Below, piece after piece: positions 33,734 through 64,000 of a stretch of 64,000 bases of DNA. The DNA comes from Nematopogon swammerdamellus (Eukaryota; Arthropoda; Insecta; Lepidoptera; Adelidae). Numbering within the stretch: the stretch's first letter is position 1; every line of letters begins with the position of its first letter. The stretch lies in contig OX336355.1 in the NCBI GenBank assembly GCA_946902875.1, forward strand, positions 18,943,347-19,007,346, written 5' to 3'. Position numbers and translations under genes: made by a program. The notes under the pieces were generated by a model that saw only the letters and a program-made list of their open reading frames with translations, was not told the DNA's origin and ran no database searches.

Positions 33734-36480
33734 CAAATAAATAACATCATGAGTACACAGCAAATGCTCTTTTATTACGAAATGAAGTGTTTTTACAAGT
33801 AAACTATTACACAAGTAAATATTAAAGTAAATAAGCAATTTCATCCAAATAATTGGCACAAACCGTACAACATAGGAAACTGTACATAATAAGTTTGTTT
33901 TATGATCTTTTTTTGTTTGTTTTTCTCTTAAAAATTTTTTATATGGTGAAATTCGCCTACAACAACTTGGCTTATAACAAGTATGTACATAATAACTCAT
34001 AAATCAATGCTTATATATAATGAACATCCTCATATTACTACATACTTACAATAGTACCCTTACATATAATTACAAATGCACGATTTCCTCGAACATTTCA
34101 TAAAACAATTCGTCTTTATCTGATTGAGCTGGGGCGCTTTACAAATGAAGTTTTCTAAATTATTTATTTAATGTGACCTTGTAAGATACATTTTGTACTA
34201 CGACTGTGCGCCACTATGCCAGTAATCGTCACAGTTTTTAGTCCAGCAAGAATTGCTGGACTGTGGGATTGTTGTTATTTCCACAGCTCGATCTTACGCC
34301 CCCAAACATGTTTTCTAAATTGTCTTGATTTAGACAGTTCGTTGAGACTAAATAAAAGTCTAGACGTTGTAACATTTTAAACAAACGCTCAAGTGCTTCT
34401 ATTGTAGCAATCCACTCATTTTGGGAAGGTGGAATGGCCCTCGCTCCTTACCACTTTCAATGTTTTATGGCTTGCTTGTGTTGTTGCCCAAAGAGCTGGT
34501 CCACATCTTCTACGAGGTTCGCCGTTGTCACTGCTTGCAGGGGCAGCTCACCTGTAACATATTAGGAGTAATGAGCATGTATGTATATAATACTAGCATT
34601 TACCCGTGACTGCGTGCGCATTTATATTAACTGTTCAGCCCGCTGGCTGACGGCATGCCGTGGCGTAGAAGTAAATTGATTGATTGGTTTCGGATTGATT
34701 GATTGATTGATTTTCAGTGGTAAGTGTTACCACCTTGTAAGGATGGAAAGGATTTCCTTGCAGTGTTTTCCTTCACTCGCCGGAGCGACGACGGGCAAAT
34801 TGTAAAGACTTTTACAAGGACTGGGATTCAAACCCACAACCTCACACTTGAGAGGCCAGTAAAGCCCCAGAAACTGAGTGACTCATAGCTTATGCTGTCA
34901 ATTTCACTCACATATTTTCTTTACCGTTCTGATTGACTTCCGTAAGTATTGTACATACCATTGGTCTTACCTTCAAAATTGTTCAAGTTAGGTGAAGGAA
35001 ATCTGTGATATGATCGTGCTGCTTCGACCGCGTGTTTTGCAGAAGACACCCCACATTTTACGGACTTCCATGATGTTATCTGGGAAACAACACACCAAGA
35101 TTGTATTTATAAGATTATTAGTACCTACATACTTTGATTTGTGGTCGGCCGTTGTAGACAGTAACCTAAATGGGTTTGCTACTGCAGGAGTTGAATGAGA
35201 GGGGAGTCATAAATATATTCTAAGGCTGTAGTACATTTATCGGATAGGACTGAGTCAATAAAAACCTTACCTAATTAACCAGCAGCATTGTTTTTTTTTT
35301 TCATTGTGTTTCTCTCGTAATAGAGAACTAGAGGCGTATTTCAATTTCCTGTACACAAAGGCGTGCGGCATATAATTTAATGGTTGATATGATACTGCAC
35401 ATTTTCAGGTTATGTTTATTTTGACAATTTTCATTTACTTGGGTAATATAATAACTTACTCTGTACTACAGACAAAGGCAAGCATCCAATAAATAACATG
35501 CTCTAACATTATGTTATTTGGAAAATATAGGAGATATCGTGGAAACATGAAATATTCACAAGTATCAAAAGCACTTTTCTTACCTCCGTGAAGCTGTAGG
35601 TACACTGCACTTCACCCAAATACTTTTACTGTTTGCTGGAAGCTTGGTGCATTCGTTTTCGAACGAAAAATGATAGTAAAAGGCATAACTCGTGTTTTTA
35701 CGTAGGTAGTTGATTCTTTTCTTTGGGTAAAATTTCCTAAATGCTGGAATCCATAATGTTACCAGGTAAAAAATGTAAAAATGCTCAATTTAATTTGAAT
35801 TGAATAAAAAAACTTTCTTACCACTGTCTGAAATTACTAATTAAGCAATTATGTGGAGAAAATATTATATTTTACTTTTCCGTATTTTTTTACAGATGTA
35901 TAACTGTTAAAATCGTGCTTAATTCGTGTAATTAGTTGATAAATTTCCCCATAAAACCCTGGGACTGGCAATTCAGTAATAGCGGGGAAGTGCAGTGTTG
36001 TCTCTTTCATTTTGCATGAATTTTCTGTAGAACTGTTCCTCTCGAAATGTGGCCACTGACCTTCAAAACCAAAGAATATAATTCAAAACATAGGCCACGG
36101 CAGCCGGACTGGACTTGGCTCCCCGTGAACGTATCACTGTTGTTGTCCGTACAATTTTTTTTTTAAATTAATTCGTCTCCTCCCGAAACAGGCAAAACTC
36201 ATTAGAGTATACAGCCATTTCTGTTGTAGCTTTTATTAACGTCTGTTGTATAAATTCTCGCACCGCGAGAACCACAAAATTTACGACGACGCGACAAACT
36301 TCCGCCGTCCACTAGAAATATCAAGTTTTTCCCGCCAGTGTTTTTTCCTTATACTGTAATGAATCTATAGCCATTAAAGAGTTAATCAGTATCGAAAACT
36401 ATGTCGATTCGTAGAAAAAAAGAGACAATATTCGAAAAAAAAATTTTTTTTCGTACTTAATGGAGAAAGTTTTTTTTTCT
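33734..36480. other. AT-rich intergenic sequence, no gene
   Basis: Apart from the repeat at 34670-34870 and a short perfect hairpin at 34242-34260 (tccagcaa/ttgctgga), I see no coding frame, RNA gene or recognisable element here. Confidence 0.5.
34670..34870 (-). mobile_element. SINE-like repeat fragment with B-box-like end
   Basis: Contains ttccttgcagtgttttcctt and, on the minus strand, GGGTTTGAATCCC (near 34830), which resembles a tRNA B box. This combination is familiar from lepidopteran dispersed repeats. A GATT microsatellite borders it at about 34675-34710. Boundaries are approximate. Confidence 0.5.
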
Positions 36481-36485
36481 CTCAA

Positions 36486-37485
36486 TTCTCTCAAGATCTG
36501 GCAGCCGTACTTCTCGAAGGATATTCAACAGCTAGAACGAGTCCAAAGAAAATTCACAAAAATACCACGGGAGCTACGACATCTTAGTTACGAAGAGAGA
36601 CTCAAAGCGCTAAAGCTGCCCTCCCTGGAAGCTCGACGCCAGAGAGGGGATCTAATAGAGGTGCACAAAATTCTGACGTGTAAATACGATTGCCCTGAGC
36701 TGATCCAAATGTTCACATTGAACCAAAACGTTCATCTTCGAGGCCACAGCATGAAACTAAGTCGAACAATCTTTAACCCTTCGCCTCCCGCCGTATTAAT
36801 ATTCTGCAGTTACCTCCCAGCCCTTTTCGCCGCGCGCAAAAACGCAAAGTTTTGGCGCGCGCGCTCCCGCACAAATTCGAATATCCCGCCTCAATCGATC
36901 GAATCATCACTGATATGTATCTTCTGTAGTCTTCTTTGTACTGAAATTGCGCGTTCAGTCATACCAAACACTTCAGGATTCACTTATTTAGAAGCACAGA
37001 CCGATTTTTTGAACTCCAGGCAAAACAAAACACACTCGACTTTTTTTCGATTTTTTCTGACCAAAACTGTATAATTTCCATAGACGAGTCATACCTCTAA
37101 ATAAAGCTAATAAGACGTACTCTCGAATACGGGTACACAAAATACGGTAAAGATCTGTGTATTCCAGTGTCTGTGGAAATGTCAGTTGTCTTGGGAGCCC
37201 TTTTTTTTTGCAAACATTTTCTAACAAACAGAGTGGTGGACGACTGGAACCAACTTCCAGAGGAAGTAATAAGCGCACTTACTACCAACCAATTCAAAAA
37301 TAGACTAGATAAATATCTAACAAATAAAACATAATCTCAAAAAGAGTGCTCAAGAACGAAAAAAAAAAAAATTTAACAAAAAAAATCTAAGATAATGAAA
37401 AACAACAAAGTTTAACTGGATTTAGACGTATCAGCCTAGGCTGCCTGTCTAAAATAAATAAATAAATAAATAAATAAATAAATTC
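36486..37485 (+). mobile_element. CR1-like LINE 3' end, split by an insertion
   Basis: Part 1 (about 36496-36765) reads KDIQQLERVQRKFTKIPREL, LSYEERLKALKLPSLEARRQ and GDLIEVHKILTCKYDC, then TLNQNVHLRGHSMKLS: the usual C-terminal region after the RT. Part 2 (37218-37334) reads FLTNRVVDDWNQLPEEVISA, TTNQFKNRLDKYLTNKT, stop. About 440 bp of unrelated DNA lies between them. The 3' end is an (AAAT)n tail around 37450-37482. The same family ends at 56310. Confidence 0.85.
36770..37210. repeat. Repeat-derived insert inside the split LINE
   Basis: GC-rich then AT-rich noncoding DNA. A stretch at about 36980-37045 (acttatttagaagcacagac and following) recurs with few differences at 48578-48640, so it belongs to a dispersed family. 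Its boundaries and any target duplication are unclear. Confidence 0.5.
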
Positions 37486-37689
37486 CAAAATTCGTAGAAC
37501 ACAAGTAGTTCAGTTTGAGATGCAGAAAAACCCACTGAAAGGCTGTAGATTAAAATATTATACCCTGTATTATATTTATTTAATTTAGCGCCGAATTTAG
37601 CGCCTTTTCGACCAATAAATTTAGTAGAATCTAGCGCTTTTTTGTAACGTTTTAGCGCTGAATAGGTTTTTTGATCTGGCAGCACTGAC

Positions 37690-37911
37690 GCCACCATTTT
37701 GACAAATATTTCATTTCCGTTTCCTTTCCGCCGCGGTCCGCGGATTCTTCTCCCGATTTTCGAGTCTTTCCGAGTTTTGGAAGGAAAGGAATCGTACTGC
37801 AGTTGACGCGTGTGTGTACAGCGTTGCTGAAAATCTGAATTATCTTTTCTAGTACATGAACACTTATAAAAACCGAGGGTTAGTCGAATACAGCGTTTGA
37901 GGTCTACGTAG
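37690..37911 (+). other. B52: Probable B52 5' UTR exon and promoter region
   Basis: The DNA becomes GC-richer at about 37690, and a good donor (gtag then gtgagta) occurs at 37912. An acceptor (tttgctgatag) at 38035 would give a 124-nt 5' UTR intron and place 16 nt of leader before the ATG. The transcription start cannot be fixed from sequence. Confidence 0.45.
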
Positions 37912-38051
37912 GTGAGTATGATCTTGCGTTGCGAAATACCTGAAAATGCGCCGGCCGCCATTTTGCTTTGCTGAGATCGTATGCCGCGATCGGGCCACAC
38001 TTGAAAATAATAGTTTTGTTTGTATTTGCTGATAGAAACGCGGGAGCCAGC

Positions 38052-57586
<19,535 letters not shown>

Positions 57587-59240
57587 TCCCCGCGCGGACC
57601 GCTCGAGCCGGCCGGCTGCACGCGACGACGACCACGTTCACAGTTTAGTAGGAGGTGTGTGGATGTATGTGAAAGCGGTTTGCCCGTGGAACATTGGAAT
57701 GATAAGTGGTGCACTTGAGCAGGGATTACACCAAAACACAACACTGACAAAATATTTTAGTTTTATCTCGCTCTCACTATGATACTAGAAGGAGGTGAAA
57801 ATAGAATGTTTGCCTTTTTTGGCTAATGTGGAGCCGATATGAAAATGATTTCTGTATAAGCAAATCTGCTAAAAAGTATGTTCCATTCTTGGGATAAAGC
57901 TACGGTTCCCTAGGGTAGAATTGGCTCTACACGGTGGTCGTCATATAGCAGCGAATGACGTCACTGAGACATTGTCTATGATAGATAAAAATATGGAGTG
58001 GTGATGTGACGTTACTGTGTCGACCAACCAAAGATATTCAAACTAACGATAGATCTACTTGTATCAAGTTGCTCAGTCTAGCTAGTGTGAGTAGTGGTCC
58101 CGAATTTTTGCTATTCAATACTAGATGGTGTTATTAACGCTAAAGTTTTTGTATAAAGTTTTTCCCAATACCGACTTTTGTCACCTATTAAATATTTAAA
58201 TCTCTTTGCAATTAACACTCTATGAAACCACACCATATTGTTTACATAGACAATGTTTTAGTGACATCATTCGCCGCTACATTATGGCCGCCGTGTATCC
58301 GCAACGCTACCCTAGGAAACCCAGACTTTAATGTGAGCTTGGTGTCATTTTTTTTAATTATTTGTCTTATGACGAGTCCGTGCCGATCTGAAGTGTGCTT
58401 TGTTTGTATTTTTATACAATTCTAACATGTGGCACGTGAAGTAATACAGTTAAGACTAAGAAGACACCTGTAGAGTGTGTAAGATGTTTCACAGTGTTAG
58501 TGTTACATGACATGAGTTACACATACATTTTTCATTAAATTGACTTGCCCTGTAGCAAAGTCATGAACTTCAACCGACCACAATTTAAATGGCCCATCTG
58601 TAAAAGGCAATTTGACTCTGTTGTAAGGGTAACATGTAGTCGTGTAAGGTTTTGAGTGTGGAAGGGGATGCTGCTGACATATGTATGAATGTTCTGAAGC
58701 AAAGTATGCAGAGTGGCTGTACTGTGCACTTCATGACGCTTCTCACTAGTGGCCGATGATAGAACTATTTTTTAAATGTTTGTATTTTAGGTTCACTCAA
58801 TTGTTCCCAATGCATACTCTTTTAAATAGAATATTTCTATGAAAGTTTATCCCTATAAACTATACTCTGTTTCAAAACCACACGAAAACAAGGACATTGA
58901 TCTTAGAGCGTTGGGCCTCTTGCACAAATGTGGCGCGTATAGCGCCATCTCTCTTGCGCCGTACCTACTGCAAGAGAGAGATGCCGCTCTACGAGCTAGC
59001 GTTTGTGCAAGAGAGCTAACGCTCAAAGGTTGATGCCCTTTTTTCCGCATGATGTGGAAACAGACTATAAAAGAACTTAGGCTAAGATTATAAGATTATT
59101 ACCGGTTCCGGAAAAATAGAATTTGTGAAGAGGTAAAGATACATTTTAAATGAACAGTGACGTTTGAATTTGTATCATGTAAATATGTTTGTTATTTGGG
59201 TTTAAAATAACAAATAAAATTGAACAAAATCCATCAGCTA
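57587..59240 (+). other. B52: B52 3' UTR (extent inferred)
   Basis: No coding frame follows the stop. An AATAAA at 59213-59218 in AT-rich sequence is the best candidate end. A foldback lies at 58902-59028. Confidence 0.5.
58902..59028. repeat. Foldback with 55-bp arms near the end of B52
   Basis: Arms about 58902-58956 and 58969-59027 (cctcttgcacaaatg pairing with gtttgtgcaagag, and agagcgtt pairing with aacgctc) are reverse complements with several mismatches and a loop of about 12 nt. If transcribed with B52 this would be a pre-miRNA-like or MITE-derived hairpin. Confidence 0.8.
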
Positions 59241-59858
59241 TGTTTTATTGATGCACATAAAACCTTTCCAATCCATCGAACTCTTTAAGGTGGCATACCT
59301 GTGAACATTGACCTCTTGGCTTCCGGAGGGACGGCCGGCCCCCAAACCGCTTACACCTGTTGATTTCCAGAAGGGCCGGCTGGCTCCAAAAAATAAACAA
59401 ATCGCACATTGCAATTTCTATGAATGTTTCTTACGAGAACAAATGAGATGCCGTGCTAAAGGGCGAAAGGCTAGCTGTCCTTCCATCGAGTCCGGTAGTA
59501 GGTGGGTCTTCGCTTCGCTGCCTTACTTTGTTTCTTTTAATTTGGTCAGATTATCGCTGCTTGAGATCGTTTATTTATTTTATTTATTTATTTAGGAAAA
59601 ACAAACAATTACATATGTAGGTTATGGAGACAGTAGAAACAATAAACAATTAGGTATGTAACCAGCGACGTTTTTCACAAATGCTTTGCTTACTAATTAA
59701 ATTAATTAATTTTTAAATTAATTTATTTAATTTAAACACACAATATTTGTAATTCACATAGCGCTTATGAATGAATACATAATATAAAAAAATATAACAG
59801 CACCACGAAGCAGACACCTCACCTTATGCATACTGTGCCACACCACACCATTGCTCGT

Positions 59859-60001
59859 GGTACCACCAGGTTGTACACCCAGTGGTACCACGGGCAATTT
59901 TTTTTTAGGACTTCCCCGTGGACCAACTGAGTGGCACAACTAGTTGTGCCATCCCGAAAACTATTCCCAATGACACAACTATCTAGTTGTGTCATCGGGA
60001 A
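59859..60001. repeat. Cluster of short palindromes
   Basis: tggtaccacc/ggtggtacca-type pairs near 59860-59900, tggcacaactagttgtgcca (perfect, 59932-59951) and ttcccaatgacacaacta pairing with tagttgtgtcatcgggaa (59964-60001). Confidence 0.75.
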
Positions 60002-60036
60002 TGTAAAATTTTTTTAAATGTTGAATTTTTTGAACC

Positions 60037-60165
60037 TAATTTTACGCGATCGAAGCCGCGGGTAAAAGTAAGTATGTTGAATTTTGAATTTTTTGCAAAT
60101 TTTGAAATTTTTGAATTTTTTGAACAGAATTTTACGCGAGCGAAGCCGCGGGTAAAAGTTAGTAT
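60037..60165 (+). repeat. Two direct copies of an aagccgcgggtaaaag unit
   Basis: ttttacgcgatcgaagccgc and ttttacgcgagcgaagccgc, each followed by gggtaaaagt.agtatgt, about 86 bp apart. The gaagccgcgggtaaa string is a frequent lepidopteran transposon end, and the next TIR element begins right after it. Confidence 0.6.
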
Positions 60166-60173
60166 GTATAATA

Positions 60174-61280
60174 ATCATACATCGGAATCCGCGGGGCACG
60201 AATACGACCTTGTTAGGGATTGACTACGGCGATCAATAAACAATCGACACTGTTATCGATACTCATATTTATTTGTTTATTGTATTTTATTCATGTCATA
60301 TTTCAGACCTGAATACTTATATACCTACAGTACTTATATAAACATGTATACTTTATGTTAACGATTAAGTAAATATAATACATATTTATATAAGGTCTTT
60401 CAAAATTAGTTCATAGTACGCTAAGGGGGGGTTCTGTATCATATAGGGAGTAAAACCTATATAAAAATTTTTGGACCTTGGGCTTTTTTTAATTAAAAAT
60501 TTTTTTTATGTAGGTATTTAAATAAAAAAATAGGTGGTTGATTTATATAACCTAATCGATTCAGTTTCGTAACAGTAACAAAACAGTCTTCACGACCATT
60601 ATGATGTAACACGTGTAAGTTGGTAAAAAAAATTAAATTCTTTCTATTCCATACTAATAAAACTAAAATTGTGGTTTTTCACAATTTCTGAAAGAAAGAG
60701 ATATACGTGTTGGAAGACTTTTTTGTTCCTAGCACGAAACCGAAACGATTAAGAAAAATTTTTTTTTACATTTAACATTAAAAAAAAAAAATTTTTGTGA
60801 AAAAAAAAATTCTTTGTTCTTCAAAAGTGATCTATTTCCGATACAGAACCCCCCCTTAGCTTACTATGAACTAATTTTGTAAGACCTATTTTTTGGACCT
60901 TGGCTTTTTTTATGTGTTTAAATAAAAAAATAGGTGGTTGATTTTTATAGCCTAATCGATTCAGTTTCATAACAGTAACAAAAAAGTCTTCAATATCATT
61001 ATGATGTAACACGTGTAAGTTGGTAAAAAAAATCAAATTCTTTCTATTCCATACTAATAAAACTAATATTGTGGTTTGAACAGATTTGTATTGTACCTAC
61101 AAAGTAAATACAACATTTGTTTATTATATCTTATTTTCTATAGAAATACTCTTAGTTTTAATAATCGACATTATTTCATATTATTCTAAAATAACGATCG
61201 ATTTTCGATATTTGTGGATACATTGTCCCATCACTAAACAACCTTGAATCATTCGTGCCCCGCGGATTCCGATGTATGAT
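60174..61280. mobile_element. TIR element with perfect 30-bp ends and a nested TIR element
   Basis: Outer ends 60174-60203 and 61251-61280 are exact reverse complements (atcatacatcggaatccgcg at the left), with a possible AATA duplication outside. Inside, 60393-60440 and 60840-60887 are 48-bp inverted repeats (46 matches). A segment of about 200 bp is present twice directly (about 60460-60680 and 60888-61080), once inside and once outside the inner pair. No transposase frame. Confidence 0.85.
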
Positions 61281-64000
61281 AATAATCATCTAACATAAAA
61301 ATCTGAATAGAACGTACAGGTGTACTACGGCAATAAACGCATTTATCTTGTCAGTTGTCGGATTACTTTGATAACCATGATGGTCTGTGTTGTGCTGTAA
61401 TTAACCAGAGTTCTTCACGGCACAGCACAGATTACTCTCCTTATGCACGGTTTTTTTCTTCATAATTTTCCACCCACTAGTTGAGGAGTTAAGGGGTTCC
61501 TTTCATACCGTTTTGATACAGAACCCTAAACATGTGCTGAGAGAGAAGTAGCAAATATTTTGAGTCACGACCCGTGCACCCACTGACTTCACCCACCAGT
61601 CAGTGTACACGGGGAATTCATATTTACCCGTGCACCCACCACCCAACCGCTCCTCCCACCAGTGGGTGCACGGGGAATGCCTATTTACCCCTGCACCCAC
61701 TGCACTAATGGTAGGTATTTTTAAAATAATGATCTGAAGTCAGCTGTCCTTTAAAACAGTGTGGGACAGAGGGGACTATATCCGCTAATAACTCAAGAAC
61801 CACTCTGTCGATGGTGATGTTTCAGCATTTTTCTATAACTTGACACGTCAAGAGAGAAGTGTGAGAAAAAGGAAGTGTGTATAAATAAAAGAAGAAAAAT
61901 CCAAAAGAACTTTTTATTCACTGAAAAGCCATCACGTCTCCACTACTGAACTTAATCCAACCTGCTCCAAGCATTTTATATTTTTTTTATACCTTTCCTT
62001 CGCGAGCTTAAAAAAATAAATGCATTATGATGACAGTATATCAGCTGTTTTCACATTTAACAAAATGTATACACACTTTGTATAAACAAACAACAAATCT
62101 TTATCGATTTGTTTATTTGTTTATAAAAAGGTTGACAAAGGTTTGTTTGTTGTTTGTTTGCCTTGTTCAAAATACGAACTACTTTGGACAAGCTTACGGG
62201 CAACCGAACAGTGGACATTTTCTAGTCACTCACTGCTCATAAGTAGAGGTGATAACACCCCAATGCGTGTTGGCGCGTTGCCGTGGAGAGAATGCAGTTC
62301 GTATCGACGAGACTCCAGTAAACATTAGAACAGCGATATACCGTCATGCATGTCATACGTCGCTACTAGGACGAGAACATTTGCTTCAATAGATCACATT
62401 CACACTTAGCTGGCCCTTTATAGAAGTTCCATGGCATCGCTGAGGTGTCTGGTCTGTTGAAGCATGTAGTAGTTAGTAATAAACACACTTTCGCTGCTTT
62501 TGTCGACCTATTTTGATTTGAGAACCGAGTGACTACACTGCAATTAAAATTGTAAACAGCCCAGGCGACAGCCACAGGGAAAGTGCATTAAAGTAATGTA
62601 ATGCTTAATCTACTCTAAGCTTTAGTTTCACCATCATCTAAAAAGTCCCGAGTCGACTTGTCACTACGGATGGGGTGAGTGAGGACTTTGCCAACTGGAA
62701 GCACCAAAACATGCATCACTATGCAAGTACCTACCTAAGCGTCAAATTTGTAAAAAAAAATATGCAATTTTTAAATGGTGAATTGGTGATAGTTCTGTTT
62801 TACTAAGCTGACAATGCTTAGATTAATTTACCAGTCTATATAATTGATGGCAACATTTTACAAAGAATGTTACCCCGCCGCCGTTACTGTAACTGACTCA
62901 GAACTTTAGCCAGGGATGGTGAAACGGGCGCTAATCACTAACACATGCTTAGTAATTAGTAAGTTTTGATTTCACGCACTTAAAACATAAAATTTTTTTA
63001 AATATAAAATTAAGTATGTTGAATGAAAATAGGAATTCTTCACGTTCAATCCGTTCAATCGTACCACGTTCAAATGTGAACAATAATAATCCAACATGAA
63101 TATACTATCCTATGTCAAATATTTTTCAAAAGGAAGAATTAAGTAAGTGGCTCTTTTCGGAATTTCCGTTCCCATGTTGTATGTTTTGAATTAATAGTCG
63201 TAAGTAAATAAATAATATTCATTTAAATCCCCGCATCCAGTTCAGTGAATTTTCAATTACATTATAAATGAATAAACATTACATATATTTATTTAAAATT
63301 CAAAACCAGACTAGTATGCGATGATATACTAAATAACAATAACAGTATCATTCATATCAATTGACGATTTATTCAATGAATAATAAATATAGCAATAAAA
63401 AATATTCGATCCCATTATGGGAGGCGGCAAAACTTTTTTATATAAAAAAATTTAACTGCTCAAAACAATAAGAATTTTTTTCTTATAGACCAAAGCCGAA
63501 ATTAACAGAAGTATATTTTCGGTAGGTAGTAGTACCTGCTAACATAAAGCAATCGCTGCTCTCAAATCTCATTCAATAAATTGTCGTATGTTGGCCCCAT
63601 ACTTTCTACCAATCTGTGTTTTTATTTTTACTAATATTGTTTTGAGCTGTCAACATTTTAATGTTAAGGATTGCCCGAGTAGTGATGCCTACTCACTCAT
63701 CTACCATTCACTCTCACTAAACCAGATTTGATGGAGTAGGCCAATTAGATTTGTCTAATATTTTTCAAAATTTTCTCTCACTATGGCATCGAAAACTTGT
63801 ACTTGTGCTTCGTAAAAAAATATAAATAATATTTTACCCAGCAGCTCGGCAAGCTCAACCCTAACAACTACTCTAATACTAGAAATGCAGTCATAGTCGC
63901 ACACACTAATAAGGCCTCCTGTCATCCACAGCCACGGAGAAGATAGGTGGAGAGAAGTTGCTGCTAGTACCGAACCAAATACTAGAAGCGCCATAGCGCG
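61281..64000. other. AT-rich intergenic sequence
   Basis: Apart from a SINE tail B fragment (61360-61445) and the minisatellite, I see no gene, RNA or named element here. The open frame at the right edge on the minus strand has no features I recognise. Confidence 0.5.
61557..61715 (+). repeat. Hairpin-forming minisatellite
   Basis: About two and a half units of roughly 60-66 bp, each holding cccgtgcacccac and its reverse gtgggtgcacgggg, so each unit is itself a hairpin. Confidence 0.75.

Overview
The window looks like nuclear DNA of an insect, most likely a moth or butterfly. It carries two recognisable insect genes with spliced exons, long introns crowded with interspersed repeats, and repeat families typical of Lepidoptera (5S/tRNA-like SINEs, CR1/jockey- and RTE-like LINE fragments, MITE-like foldback elements). 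No bacterial-type gene organisation is seen.

Region by region. (1) 85-20196, plus strand: the 3' five coding exons of Delta (Dl), the transmembrane Notch ligand. They cover the end of the MNNL domain, a complete DSL domain, nine EGF repeats, the transmembrane segment and the cytoplasmic tail. The signal peptide and first exons lie before position 1. The exons sum to 1899 nt, an exact multiple of three, and end in a stop at 20194-20196; the protein ends ATQV, a PDZ-ligand type C-terminus. A long 3' UTR follows to about 21.7-22.7 kb and contains a 230-bp hairpin. (2) 22.9-24.2 kb: a SINE with a 5S-rRNA-like head and a LINE remnant. (3) 24257-26098: an intronless gene for an unrecognised 613-residue, two-pass membrane protein. 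(4) 26.9-37.5 kb: a repeat-rich intergenic zone with a Tc1/mariner-ended non-autonomous transposon, a broken reverse-transcriptase gene inside a 100-bp tandem array, a LINE nested in a SINE, a foldback element and a split CR1-like LINE. (5) about 37.7-59.2 kb, plus strand: B52/SRp55 (SRSF4/5/6 family), nine coding exons summing to 1041 nt (346 aa), with two RRMs and an RS domain. (6) 59.2-64 kb: no gene seen, several inverted-repeat elements.

The most unusual structure is in B52. Its exon for the second half of RRM2 plus the start of the RS domain is present as four complete tandem copies and one partial copy, separated by only 19-20 nt. All complete copies have lengths divisible by three and a variable RS length. 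The same gene also shows a second, diverged version of its RRM1/linker exon only 28 nt after the first, a frame-preserving 36-nt candidate micro-exon inside RRM2, and a stop-containing candidate poison exon in the intron that splits the SWQDLKD motif. Together these suggest an unusually rich alternative-splicing locus for a splicing regulator. The tandem exon array could also be an assembly artefact and needs reads.

The repeats show a second pattern: a modular SINE set in which two different heads (one 5S-rRNA/tRNA-like) are combined with two different tails. Two of these SINEs end about 45 nt upstream of Delta splice acceptors.
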